Below are positions 33,828-41,879 of a DNA stretch of 64,000 nucleotides, one piece after another. The DNA is from AR5 sp041497115 (lineage in GTDB: Bacteria; Methylomirabilota; Methylomirabilia; Rokubacteriales; CSP1-6), in the NCBI GenBank assembly GCA_041497115.1, contig JBGQFW010000002.1, positions 53,842-117,841 on the forward strand, read 5' to 3'. The translations under genes and the position numbers were made by a program. The stretch's first letter is position 1; every line of letters starts with the position of its first letter. Below the pieces are notes generated by a model. That model made no database searches. It had not been told where the DNA came from and was given only the letters and a program-made list of their open reading frames with translations.

Positions 33828-34492
33828 GCGCGCCTGGCCTCCGCGATGAAGCGCTCCACCCTGGCGTGGTCCTTCCGGCCCGGGCTCACCTCCACGCCGG
33901 AGTTCACGTCCACCGCGTAGGGGCGCACGATGCGCACCGCCTGGGCGACGTTGTCGGGGGTGAGGCCGCCCGACAGGATGATGTGCACGCGCGCATCGGG
34001 CGTGCGCGCCGCGCCGCTCATCGCGATCCGCTTCCACTCGATCGGCTCGCGCGTCTCGCCCTCGCTCCACCGCACCGCGGTGTCGAGGAGGATGGCGGCG
34101 GCGACGCTCCGGTAGCGGAGCGCCCCGAAGAACTCGCCGATCCGATACTCCGGCAGCCCCTCGATCGTCGACACCGGCGGCAGCTTGATCGTCTTGATGA
34201 CCGGCAGCGTGTAGCCGGTCAGCGTCTCGGGGGGCTCGTCGCCGTGGAACTGCAGGGCGCGCAGCCCGCACGCCTCGGCGACCGCCTTGACGTGGCCGGA
34301 GGGGTGGTCCCAGAACACGCCGACCGGCGTCACGAACGGCGGCAGCGCGCGCACGATGGGCGCCACCTGCTCGGGGGTCACGAACCGGGGCGTGTTCTCC
34401 ACGAAGATGAAGCCGAGCGCGTCGGCGCCCGCCCGCACGGCAACGCGCGCGTCCTCGAGGTTGGTGATGCCGCAGATCTTCACCCGGGTCAT
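33824..34492 (-). CDS. trpF: Phosphoribosylanthranilate isomerase
   Basis: 222 residues from ATG 34492. Catalytic Cys in VKICGITNLEDAR, GFIFVENTPRFV, LQFHGDEPPE, LSGGLTPDN and catalytic Asp in AVDVNSGVE. An in-frame ATG at 34528, within a G/C hairpin region, would add 12 residues (MGGASRPTHALK) and has a G-rich stretch 6 bases upstream; the 34492 start gives the normal family N-terminus. The gene is separated from trpC by 132 bp, unlike the overlapping trpF-B-A genes downstream. Confidence 0.95.
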   Translation of the reverse strand: MTRVKICGITNLEDARVAVRAGADALGFIFVENTPRFVTPEQVAPIVRALPPFVTPVGVFWDHPSGHVKAVAEACGLRALQFHGDEPPETLTGYTLPVIKTIKLPPVSTIEGLPEYRIGEFFGALRYRSVAAAILLDTAVRWSEGETREPIEWKRIAMSGAARTPDARVHIILSGGLTPDNVAQAVRIVRPYAVDVNSGVEVSPGRKDHARVERFIAEARRA

Positions 34493-34624
34493 CTTTAGAG
34501 CATGGGTGGGGCGAGACGCCCCCCCCATGTCCCCCCCGGTTCGCGCCGGGTCGTGACACCCGCCAGTCTCAACTCACAACTCCTCCCCCCCCCCGCTCGC
34601 CCGGAGTGCCCACCCCCGCCAGTC
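34493..34624 (-). repeat. G/C hairpin region before trpF, with duplicated trpC 3' end
   Basis: Two hairpins are visible: GGGGCG / CGCCCC with AGA between (34508-34522) and CCCGG / CCGGG with a 6-base loop (about 34535-34550). A GACATGGGG motif on the minus strand recalls the other elements, but stems and loops differ, so this is at most a distant relative. The trpC 3' end (CCGCCAGTCTCAACTC) is repeated: one copy spans the trpC stop near 34616-34631, the other lies at 34560-34575. A run of ten C lies at about 34585-34594. No separate attenuator peptide with Trp codons is seen. Confidence 0.6.
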
Positions 34625-35422
34625 TCAACTCGATACTCCTGTCAGCGTCAGCTCGCGGATCTTGGCGCCGACGTCGGCGGCCTTCACCAGCCCCTCGCCC
34701 ACCAGGACGGCGCGGGCGCCGGCGTCCACCACGCGCCGGACCTGGGCGCCGGTGAAGAACCCGCTCTCGCTCACCACCAGGGGGCCGGGCGGGATCAGCG
34801 GCAGCAGGTCCAGCGTCGTCTCGATCCGCGTCTCGAACGTCGCCAGGTCGCGGTTGTTGAGGCCGAGGACGCGGCAGCCGGCGCCGAGCGCCCGGTCCAC
34901 CTCGGCCGCGGTGTGGCACTCGACGAGCGCGGCGAGGCCGAGGCCCTTGGCCGCCGCCAGCAGGTCGCGCAGCAGCGCGTCCTCGAGGATCGCGACGATG
35001 AGCAGCACGGCGTCGGCGCCCGCCGCCCGCGACTCCCACAGCTGCCACTCGTCGAGCGTGAAGTCCTTGCGCAGCAGCGGCACGCCCACGCGCGCGCGGA
35101 TGGCGGCGAGCAGGTCCAGGTGCCCCTGGAAGTACTTCTCGTCGGTGAGGACGGAGATCGCGTCGGCCCCGTTGCGCGCGTAGTCGGCGGCCAGCGCGAC
35201 GGGATCGAGGTCGGCGCTGAGCACGCCGCGCGAGGGCGAGGCCTTCTTCACCTCGGCGACGAGCGCCACCGGGCGGCCGGCCGGCCGCAGCGCCGCCTCG
35301 AAGTCGCGGGGGGCCGGCAGGCCGGCGCAGCGGCGCTCCAGCGTCGCGCGGGGCGCGGCCGCCTTGCCGGCCGCCACCTCGGCGCGCTTGTCGACGACGA
35401 TGCGCTCGAGGATGGAGGACAT
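34625..35422 (-). CDS. trpC: Indole-3-glycerol phosphate synthase
   Basis: 265 residues from ATG 35422 (GTG 35425 and TTG 35428 precede it directly in frame). Catalytic residues in VALVAEVKKASPSRG, PLLRKDFTLDEWQLW, ALVECHTAAEVDRAL, GLNNRDLATFE and VVSESGFF are all present. Closes the indole ring from CdRP. It follows the NAPRT gene by about 10 bases, so the trp genes C-F-B-A are read from right to left. trpE, trpG and trpD are not in the window. Confidence 0.96.
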   Translation of the reverse strand: MSSILERIVVDKRAEVAAGKAAAPRATLERRCAGLPAPRDFEAALRPAGRPVALVAEVKKASPSRGVLSADLDPVALAADYARNGADAISVLTDEKYFQGHLDLLAAIRARVGVPLLRKDFTLDEWQLWESRAAGADAVLLIVAILEDALLRDLLAAAKGLGLAALVECHTAAEVDRALGAGCRVLGLNNRDLATFETRIETTLDLLPLIPPGPLVVSESGFFTGAQVRRVVDAGARAVLVGEGLVKAADVGAKIRELTLTGVSS

Positions 35423-35432
35423 CACCAACGGC

Positions 35433-36638
35433 TCAAAAGTCGCGGCGCAACCCCTGCCGCCGGATCGTCTCCAGCGGCACGCCGGCGAGCTGGTCCAGCA
35501 CGAAGTCGCGGATCGTCCGGGGCGGCGGCAGGTCGCGCGTGACGCGGCCGCCCGTCACCAGCGGCTTGAGCAGCGGGTCCCACGGCCCGCCGGCGGGCGC
35601 CGGGGAGCCGGCCGGCACCACCACCGTGTCCAGCGTGCCGCGCCGGCGCAGCACGTCCTTGGCGCCCGACCACTTGCCGCGCTTGGCCATCGGCCGCCCC
35701 TCGATCTCCATGATGTCCAGCGCGAAGTTGAGCACCGGCGCGTTGGCGATCGAGGTGCCCACGCCGTAGGAGTCCACCACCGGGTTGAGGTGCAGGATCT
35801 CGTACTCGTCGATGCCGCCGGAGGCGACGATCTTGACGTGGTCGAACCCGCGCAGGTTCAGCTCCCAGCGGACCTCCTCGACGATGCGATAGAGGTCGCC
35901 GCGCCGCGAGGACGGCGTGTCCAGCCGCACCGCGAACAGGTCCTTGCCCAGCGCCTCCGCCACGCGGAGCGCCTCGAACTTCTCGTCCTGCAGCGTGTCG
36001 ATGAGGGCAACGCGCCGCACCTTGGGCTCGATCACCTCGTGGAAGGCCTTGAGCGCCTCCACCGTGTCGCCGACCATCAGCACGAGGGCGTGCGGGATGG
36101 TGCCCATCGGGTCGGCGTCGATCAGCTCGGCCGACTTGGTCACCGCCACCCCGTCGCAGCCGCCCACGAACGCGTTGCGCTCGATCATCGGCGCCAGCGT
36201 GGGGTGCATGCGGCGGGCGCCGAAGCTGATCACCTGGCGCTCGCCCGCCGCCTTCTTGCAGCGGGCGGCCTTGGTGGCGATGCCGGAGGCCTGGCAGAGC
36301 AGCCCGAGCAGCGCGGTCTCGTACCGGGCCCACTCGACGTACACGCCCTCCAGCGTCAGCACCGGCTGGTAGGGGGCGAACAGCGTCCCCTCGTCCATGG
36401 CGCGCACGTCCACCGCCACGCCCTCCATCAGCGCGGCCGCCTCCTCGATCCCCGCCAGCACGCCCCAGTGCCAGTCCTCAGGCAGGGACTTGAGGTAGAC
36501 CTCGGCCTTCACCCGCTTGCGGTCGCCGCGGGCGGTGAGGATCTCGACGGTCCGCTGGAAATAGACGTCGGAGATTTCACCGGCCTTGATCTCGGCGTCA
36601 GAGGCGGTGTGGAACGGGCGCTTGGAAGCCGGTGCCAT
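35433..36638 (-). CDS. pncB: Nicotinate phosphoribosyltransferase
   Basis: 401 residues from ATG 36638. The N-terminal FHTASDAEIKAGEISDVYF, ISFGARRMHP (catalytic His region), LIDTLQDEKFEA, VRLDTPSSRRGDL and KIVASGGIDEYEI match the shorter type of NAPRT found in archaea and some bacteria. Converts nicotinate and PRPP to nicotinate mononucleotide in NAD salvage. It is the first gene of the 26-kb minus-strand run. A longer frame starting upstream would cross the divergent promoter region. Confidence 0.9.
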   Translation of the reverse strand: MAPASKRPFHTASDAEIKAGEISDVYFQRTVEILTARGDRKRVKAEVYLKSLPEDWHWGVLAGIEEAAALMEGVAVDVRAMDEGTLFAPYQPVLTLEGVYVEWARYETALLGLLCQASGIATKAARCKKAAGERQVISFGARRMHPTLAPMIERNAFVGGCDGVAVTKSAELIDADPMGTIPHALVLMVGDTVEALKAFHEVIEPKVRRVALIDTLQDEKFEALRVAEALGKDLFAVRLDTPSSRRGDLYRIVEEVRWELNLRGFDHVKIVASGGIDEYEILHLNPVVDSYGVGTSIANAPVLNFALDIMEIEGRPMAKRGKWSGAKDVLRRRGTLDTVVVPAGSPAPAGGPWDPLLKPLVTGGRVTRDLPPPRTIRDFVLDQLAGVPLETIRRQGLRRDF

Positions 36639-36727
36639 CGTCGTGTGAGGCCCCCGAAAAGTGCCGTGAATTCTTGCAGAGTTAGGGAGGCAAGTCAATT
36701 TCACCCCGGGGGCCGTCGCCGCCCCGC

Positions 36728-36756
36728 TTGACAGCCCGCGCCGGCGCCGTGATGAT
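36728..36756 (+). promoter_or_regulatory. Putative promoter for the HD-domain gene
   Basis: Consensus -35 TTGACA at 36728-36733, 17-base spacer, and -10-like GATGAT at 36751-36756 (four of six). The predicted transcript start is at or next to the ATG at 36764, so the message would be nearly leaderless. The 125-bp gap 36639-36763 must also hold the promoter of the long minus-strand run; no clear candidate seen for it. Confidence 0.45.
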
Positions 36757-36763
36757 CGCGCCC

Positions 36764-37498
36764 ATGAGCACACTGGAACGCGCCGAGGCCGCCGAGCACG
36801 CGCTGAGCGAGGAGCTGGACCGGATCGTCCTCAAGTCGGTCATCTATACCTCCGGGGAGCGCGATCCCCGGCTGCCGGTCGTCCGGCCGGACAACGGCAA
36901 GCTGGTCATGATGGGCCACGACCCGCGCCTGCCGCGGATGCCCGAGAAGCCGACGCTGTTCGACTTCTTCCGGCTGCGCTTCGGCCCCACCCAGCACGTC
37001 ATGCAGAGCGCGCGGCTGGCCCAGAAGAACGGCGCCCCCGAGAAGATCGTGCTCGCCTGCCTGCTCCACGACATCGCGATCGCCGGCTTCATCCGCGGGG
37101 ATCACGGCTACTGGGCCGCCCAGCTCGTCGAGCCGTACGTGGACGCGGAGGTCAGCTGGGCGATCCGCCATCACCAGGCGCTGCGCTTCTTCGCCGATCC
37201 CGCCGTCGGCTACGAATATCCCCAGATGTACGTGAAGCTCTTCGGCCCCGACTACAAGGTCGAGCCCTACATCGAGCGCGACTACCGGCTGGCCCGTGAT
37301 CACCGGTGGTACATGAGCGCGCGGCTGATCTGCGTGAACGACCTCTACGCGTTCGATCCCACCGTGAGGGTCGAGCTCGAGGAGTTCACCGACATCGTCG
37401 GCCGCCACTTCCGGCAGCCGAAGGAAGGGCTCGGCTTCGACGCGACCTCGTCGTCCCACATGTGGCGCACCATGATGTGGCCGACGAAGTACCTGTAA
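36764..37498 (+). CDS. HD-domain protein (predicted phosphohydrolase)
   Basis: 244 residues. HD-type metal site visible as THQHV-like FGPTQHVMQSARLAQ, LACLLHDIAIAGFIRGDHG and AIRHHQALRFF. The rest (YEYPQMYVKLFGPDYKVEPYIERDY... HMWRTMMWPTKYL) is conserved-looking but unassigned. It probably hydrolyses a small phosphorylated metabolite or nucleotide. ATG 36764 gives MSTLERAEAAEHALSEEL; an earlier TTG at 36728 is part of the -35 box. The CoA-transferase follows after 41 bases on the same strand. Confidence 0.8.
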   Translation: MSTLERAEAAEHALSEELDRIVLKSVIYTSGERDPRLPVVRPDNGKLVMMGHDPRLPRMPEKPTLFDFFRLRFGPTQHVMQSARLAQKNGAPEKIVLACLLHDIAIAGFIRGDHGYWAAQLVEPYVDAEVSWAIRHHQALRFFADPAVGYEYPQMYVKLFGPDYKVEPYIERDYRLARDHRWYMSARLICVNDLYAFDPTVRVELEEFTDIVGRHFRQPKEGLGFDATSSSHMWRTMMWPTKYL

Positions 37499-37539
37499 GC
37501 CGCCCCTCCGGGCCCGGCGCGCCCGGCGCGCCCCTCTCC

Positions 37540-38745
37540 ATGGAACAGGCGCTGAGCGACGTCACCGTCCTCGACCTCGGCCAGGTCATCGCCATGCCGT
37601 TCTGCACGATGCTGCTCGCCGACCTGGGCGCCCGCGTGATCAAGGTCGAGTCGCGCGAGCGCGGCCGCGAGCGGCTGTCGCTGGGGATCAAGCGGGTGCG
37701 CGACGGCGTGGAGGAGCGCGTGCCCGCCGCGCAGTACCGCGACCGCAACAAGCTCGCCGTCACCCTCGAGCTGAAGACACCCCGGGGCGTGGCGCTCTTC
37801 AAGGAGCTGGTTGCGCGCGCCGACGTGGTCACCGAGAACTTCAGCGTGGGCACGATGGAGCGGCTCGGCCTCGGCTACGAGACGCTGCGCACGGTGAACC
37901 CGGCGCTCGTCTACGCGTCGGTGACCGCGTTCGGCCAGGACGGCCCCTACGCGGAGCAGCGCGGCTACGACATCCTGGCCCAGGCGATCAGCGGCTATCT
38001 CAGCATCACCGGCTTCCCCGAGAACCCGCCCACCAAGTCGGGACAGTCCATCTCCGACTACTACGCCGGCATGCTGTGCGCGTTCAGCATCGTCTCCGCG
38101 CTGCACTACCGGCAGCGCACCGGGGTCGGGCAGCGGATCGACATGGCGCTGCTCGACAGCCTCGTGGTGGCGCTCGACAACCTCGGCGAGCGCTACACGG
38201 TCGGCGGCGAGATCCTCACCCGCACCGGCAACATCGCGTTCACCGGCTCCAGCACCGGCGTCTATCCGACGCGGGACGGCCACGTGGCCGTCTCGGCGGG
38301 GGCCAGCGACGCGGTGTGGCGTCGCTTCTGCGAGATCCTCGGGCGGAGCGATCTGGCGCGCGACCCGGCCTACGCCACCGCGGCCGCGCGCCGCGACCGC
38401 CGCGACGCGATCGGCGCCCTCATCACCGGATGGACCGCCACGCGCACCAAGGCCGAGGTCGTGCAGGCGCTCGCCACCGCCGGGGTGCCGGCGGCGCCGG
38501 TCAACAACGTGGCGGAGATGGTGGACGACCCACAGGTCAGGGCGCGCGAGATGTTCGTCGAGCGGGATCATCCAGTCTACGGGCGGCTCAAGACCACCGG
38601 CACGCCGCTCAAGCTCTCGGTGACGCCGGGGCGCGTGCGCTGGCTGGCCCCGATGCCGGGCGAGCACAACGAGGCGGTCTTCGTGGACCTGCTCGGCCAC
38701 ACGCGCGAGGAGCTCGCGCGCTGGCAGGCCGAGGGTGTCGTCTAG
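37540..38745 (+). CDS. CaiB/BaiF-family CoA-transferase
   Basis: 401 residues, class III CoA-transferase. N-terminal VTVLDLGQVIAMPFCTMLLADLGARVIKVE, NKLAVTLELKTPRGVALF, the region FGQDGPYAEQRGYDILAQA, and MALLDSLVVALDN with the C-terminal VRAREMFVERDHP are standard. It moves CoA between carboxylic acids; the substrate is not predictable. ATG 37540 was chosen because it starts the family's conserved block after 10 residues. The stop codon overlaps that of the convergent cupin gene. Confidence 0.92.
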   Translation: MEQALSDVTVLDLGQVIAMPFCTMLLADLGARVIKVESRERGRERLSLGIKRVRDGVEERVPAAQYRDRNKLAVTLELKTPRGVALFKELVARADVVTENFSVGTMERLGLGYETLRTVNPALVYASVTAFGQDGPYAEQRGYDILAQAISGYLSITGFPENPPTKSGQSISDYYAGMLCAFSIVSALHYRQRTGVGQRIDMALLDSLVVALDNLGERYTVGGEILTRTGNIAFTGSSTGVYPTRDGHVAVSAGASDAVWRRFCEILGRSDLARDPAYATAAARRDRRDAIGALITGWTATRTKAEVVQALATAGVPAAPVNNVAEMVDDPQVRAREMFVERDHPVYGRLKTTGTPLKLSVTPGRVRWLAPMPGEHNEAVFVDLLGHTREELARWQAEGVV

Positions 38746-39092
38746 CCGAGCGGCACGAAGACCGAGACGCGCGGCTCGGGACCGACTTCGCGGGTGACGT
38801 GGCCCTGGCCGGTCACGTCCTCGGCGATCAGGACGTCGCCCGGCCCCAGCCGCCGCACGGTGCCGTCGCCGATCTCGATGTCCACCGCCCCGGCCAGCGT
38901 GAACACCGCGTAGCGCCCCGGCGCGTGATGCCAGGGGTTCGAGCGCGTCGCCTCGAACCGCCGCACGACGATACCGCTGCCGATGATCAGCTCCCCGATC
39001 TCCGAGCGGTCGCCGAGCGGCTCGAGTCTCGGCGTGATCTCCTCGAAGTGCGACTTCCCGTCACTGCCCGCGTAGACGCGAATGATCGCCAT
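38742..39092 (-). CDS. Small cupin-domain protein
   Basis: 116 residues, a single cupin beta-barrel. Metal motif 1 is partly present as WHHAPGRYAVFTLAG, followed by EIGDGTVRRLGPGDVLIAEDVTGQGH, motif 2. Could bind a metal or a small ligand, or be a dioxygenase/isomerase accessory; cannot be resolved. ATG 39092 lies 5 bases after the VOC gene stop, so the two are an operon. Its stop overlaps the CaiB stop on the other strand. Confidence 0.8.
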   Translation of the reverse strand: MAIIRVYAGSDGKSHFEEITPRLEPLGDRSEIGELIIGSGIVVRRFEATRSNPWHHAPGRYAVFTLAGAVDIEIGDGTVRRLGPGDVLIAEDVTGQGHVTREVGPEPRVSVFVPLG

Positions 39093-39097
39093 GAGCG

Positions 39098-40045
39098 CTA
39101 CACGCTCACGTGGTGGATGAAGCGCTCGGGCGGGTCCTCGCCCCACTGACTCACCAGCGCCTCTTCCGCCGGCAGCAGGTTGCCCGGCGTGCGCGCGTTG
39201 AGCCGGTCGGTGTCGGCCCAGCGCTCGTGCACGCGCCCCCACGGGTCGCACCAGTAGTCGTAGACCTGGCTGCCGAGCAGGTGGCGCCCCACGCCCCACA
39301 TGTGCTCGTACTTGCCCAGGCGCGCCAGGTACTCGTGGTCCATGAACACCGCGTCCACGTCGGGCACCTCGAACGACATGTGGTTGAGCCCGGCCCGCTC
39401 GTTGCGCACGCAGAAGAGCGTGTGGTGGTCCACGAACTCGTCCCCGCGGTCGCAGCGATTGAACGAGCCGATGATGTTGTCCTTGTCGCCCGCATACACG
39501 TCGTCCGAGCGGATGAAGCCGAGCGTGTCGCGGAACCACTGCACGGTCTCCTTCACATTCGGCACGCCCATGACGCCGTGGCCCATCCGCTTGATGGGCG
39601 CCGGCGACTTCCGCAGGCGCATCAGCTCGCCGGCCCGCCGCAGCGGCTCGGTCCCGGTGTTCATGGACTGGCGCGGGACCGCGATCGCCGGCAGCGGCGC
39701 GATCCCGTGCACGACCTCGATCTGGTAGCCGTTGGGCTCGCGCAGCCGCACCCGCTTGCCGCCGCCCGGCTCGTCGATCGACTCGACGCCCGAGGCGCCC
39801 GGCGCCTTCGCCAGGCGGGTCAGGTCGTCCTCGCTCGCCGCGTCGTAGGCGAGCCCCACGAACGCGGGGTCGCCCTTCTCGGTCACGTGCAGGTGATGGT
39901 GCGCATCCGTGCCGCGCATGTAGAGCGCGGTCGGGGTGCGGGCCGCGCGGACCATGCCGAAGTGCGTGAGGAACTCCTCGGCCGCGTCGAGATCGGGGGA
40001 CCGCAGCCGTCCGTACGCCAGGTCGCGCACCTTGATCACCGCCAT
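39098..40045 (-). CDS. VOC-family extradiol dioxygenase-like protein
   Basis: 315 residues with two vicinal-oxygen-chelate domains: the first at about 5-115 (LRSPDLDAAEEFLTHFGMV ... HHHLHVTEKG), the second at about 150-290 (RMGHGVMGVPNVKETVQWFRDTLGF, LNHMSFEVPDVDAVF, GRVHERWADTDR). His in MGHGV, His in NHMSF and Glu in VHERW could be the iron triad of type I extradiol ring-cleavage enzymes. Aromatic or lactone substrate unknown. AAAGGAGG ribosome site precedes ATG 40045, and a GATACTATC sequence lies at 40067-40075, matching the -10 palindrome in the nearby divergent gap. Confidence 0.85.
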   Translation of the reverse strand: MAVIKVRDLAYGRLRSPDLDAAEEFLTHFGMVRAARTPTALYMRGTDAHHHLHVTEKGDPAFVGLAYDAASEDDLTRLAKAPGASGVESIDEPGGGKRVRLREPNGYQIEVVHGIAPLPAIAVPRQSMNTGTEPLRRAGELMRLRKSPAPIKRMGHGVMGVPNVKETVQWFRDTLGFIRSDDVYAGDKDNIIGSFNRCDRGDEFVDHHTLFCVRNERAGLNHMSFEVPDVDAVFMDHEYLARLGKYEHMWGVGRHLLGSQVYDYWCDPWGRVHERWADTDRLNARTPGNLLPAEEALVSQWGEDPPERFIHHVSV

Positions 40046-40073
40046 CGTCGTGCCTCCTTTGACCGGGATACTA

Positions 40074-40910
40074 TCAGGCCGCGTCCGCGCAGAGCGCGCG
40101 CAGGTCCTTGAGGTAGCCGGCGTCGTGGCGCCGGGGGACGAGGACGATGTCGTCGAACCCCAGCGCGACCAGCTGCTGCAGCCGCGCGCGGGCGATCGGG
40201 CGCGGACAGCGCAGATCGAACGGATCCTCGGGCCCGTCGGCGCTCGGCGTCGCGGCGTCGAGGTCCACCCGGACGTTGGTGACGACCGCGCGCCGCCCGC
40301 CCAGGTCGCGGAAGCGCGCGATCCCCTCGCGCAGCGCGCCCCAGCTCGAGCGGGCGCCCGAGCCGACCCAGCCGTCGAACTCCCGCGCGGCGCGCACGAT
40401 CCACTTCGAGCCGGCCCACGAGCCGATGAGCACGCGCGGGCCGCCGAGCGCCGCCGGCCAGATCGGCCCGAGCGAGGCGCCGTCGACGCGCTCGCCCGCC
40501 CAGAGCCGGCGCATGATGCCGAGGGACTCGTCGAGACGGCGGAAGCGCGCGGCGAAGTCCAGGCCGAGCGCCTCGAAGTCCGTCGCCGTCGAGCCGGCGC
40601 CGACGCCCAGGAGCAGGCGGCCGCCGGCGATCAGGTGGACGGTCAGCGCGCGCTGGGCCAGCTCCACCGGGTTGCGCAGCGGCACCTGCAGCACGCCGGT
40701 GCCGACCTCGAGGTCGCGCGTCACGGTGGCGGCGACGGCGAGCGCGGTGAGCGGATCGGCGTGCAGCCAGCCGCGGCCGATGGAATCGAAGGCCCACGCG
40801 CTGCTGAAGCCGGCGCCCTCGATCGCGCGCGCCGCATCCGCCAGCGTGGTGGCGGTGACGGGCCCGGCGCCCGGTCCACCGGAGGGAAGGGAGATACCGA
40901 ATCGGGTCAT
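40074..40910 (-). CDS. LLM-class flavin-dependent oxidoreductase (minus strand copy)
   Basis: 278 residues, bacterial luciferase-like TIM barrel. MTRFGISLPSGG, SAWAFDSIGRGWLHADPLTALAVAAT, LEVGTGVLQVPLRNPVELAQ, and LIAGGRLLLGVGAGSTATDFEALG mark the F420/FMN-dependent subfamily. It lacks the larger insertions of luciferase proper. Cofactor (F420 or FMN) not decidable. Starts only 20 bp from a second, divergent LLM gene, with a palindromic -10 between them. Confidence 0.88.
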   Translation of the reverse strand: MTRFGISLPSGGPGAGPVTATTLADAARAIEGAGFSSAWAFDSIGRGWLHADPLTALAVAATVTRDLEVGTGVLQVPLRNPVELAQRALTVHLIAGGRLLLGVGAGSTATDFEALGLDFAARFRRLDESLGIMRRLWAGERVDGASLGPIWPAALGGPRVLIGSWAGSKWIVRAAREFDGWVGSGARSSWGALREGIARFRDLGGRRAVVTNVRVDLDAATPSADGPEDPFDLRCPRPIARARLQQLVALGFDDIVLVPRRHDAGYLKDLRALCADAA

Positions 40911-40913
40911 GGT

Positions 40914-40926
40914 GCGATAGTATCGC
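40914..40926. promoter_or_regulatory. Palindromic two-way -10 between divergent LLM genes
   Basis: GCGATA, one central base, TATCGC: a perfect inverted repeat in a 20-bp intergenic gap. It gives -10-like TAGTAT (40918-40923) on the plus strand, 7 bases before ATG 40931, and TACTAT (40922-40917) on the minus strand, 6 bases before ATG 40910. There is no room for a ribosome site on either side, so both mRNAs would be leaderless. It could also be an operator shared by the two genes. Confidence 0.5.
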
Positions 40927-40930
40927 GCAC

Positions 40931-41866
40931 ATGCGATACGGAATCTTCACGAGTATGGGACTGCAGACCTGGGCGGGCGTGCTGGACCTCTGGAAGCACA
41001 TCGAGGCGACCGGATGGGACATCGCCTGCGTCACCGACCACTTCATGCCCAACACCAAGGAGCGCGAGGGCGCGATGCTCGAGTCGTGGAGCACGCTGGC
41101 GGCGCTGGCCGCGCTGGTGCCGCGCATGCGCGTGGGCACGATCGTGCTGGGCAACACCTACCGCCATCCCGCCGTCGTCGCCAAGATGGCGGCGCAAGTG
41201 GACGTGATCTCGGGCGGCCGGTTGCTGCTCGGCCTCGGCGCGGGCTGGCAGGAGAACGAGCACGAGGCGTACGGCATCCCCTTCTATACGATGCGCGAGC
41301 GGCTCGAGCGGCTGGACGAGGCGTGCGAGGTGATCACGTCCCTCTGGAAGAACAAGCGCACCGACTTCAAGGGGCGCTACTACCAGCTCGCCGACGCGCC
41401 GCTCGATCCCAAGCCCGTGCAGAGCCCGCACCCCGAGCTGATGATCGGCGGCGGCGGCGAGAAGGTCACGCTCCGGATCGTGGCCAAGCACGCGAACCAC
41501 TGGAACGTCTGGGGCGGGCCGCAGGTGGTCGCGCGCAAGGGCAAGATCCTCGACGAGCACTGCGCCGCCGTCGGCCGCGATCCCAAGACGATCACGCGCT
41601 CGGTCAACATGTCGCTGCTCATCACCGACAAGAAGGACGAGGTCGAGGCGCTGGCCAAGACGATCGAGACGCGCATGGGGCGCCACGCCGCCGACGCGCG
41701 CGACACCTGCCTGGCCGGCACGCCCGAGCAGATCCGCGAGCAGCTGCGCCAGCTCAAGGCCGCCGGCGCCAGCGTGCTGTTCATCCCGACCATGTTCCGG
41801 CCCCTGCCCGAGCTGCGGCGCGACCTCGATCGCTTCATCACGGAGATCGCGCCGGCGTTCCGCTAG
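40931..41866 (+). CDS. LLM-class F420-type oxidoreductase
   Basis: 311 residues. MRYGIFTSMGLQTWAGVLDLW, ACVTDHFMPNTKEREG, RVGTIVLGNTYRHPAVVAK, VISGGRLLLGLGAGWQENEHEAYGI and DPKPVQSPHPELMIGGGGEK are typical of the F420-dependent LLM group used in catabolism of heterocycles and alkanes. ATG 40931 is the only start compatible with the divergent neighbour. An SDR follows 13 bases downstream in the same direction. Confidence 0.9.
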   Translation: MRYGIFTSMGLQTWAGVLDLWKHIEATGWDIACVTDHFMPNTKEREGAMLESWSTLAALAALVPRMRVGTIVLGNTYRHPAVVAKMAAQVDVISGGRLLLGLGAGWQENEHEAYGIPFYTMRERLERLDEACEVITSLWKNKRTDFKGRYYQLADAPLDPKPVQSPHPELMIGGGGEKVTLRIVAKHANHWNVWGGPQVVARKGKILDEHCAAVGRDPKTITRSVNMSLLITDKKDEVEALAKTIETRMGRHAADARDTCLAGTPEQIREQLRQLKAAGASVLFIPTMFRPLPELRRDLDRFITEIAPAFR

Positions 41867-41879
41867 CCGGCGAGCCCCC

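Noticed and set aside
34493..34624. Classical trp attenuator with a leader peptide
   Set aside because: No short frame with consecutive Trp codons before a terminator/antiterminator pair could be seen, and the region lies inside the cluster rather than before it.
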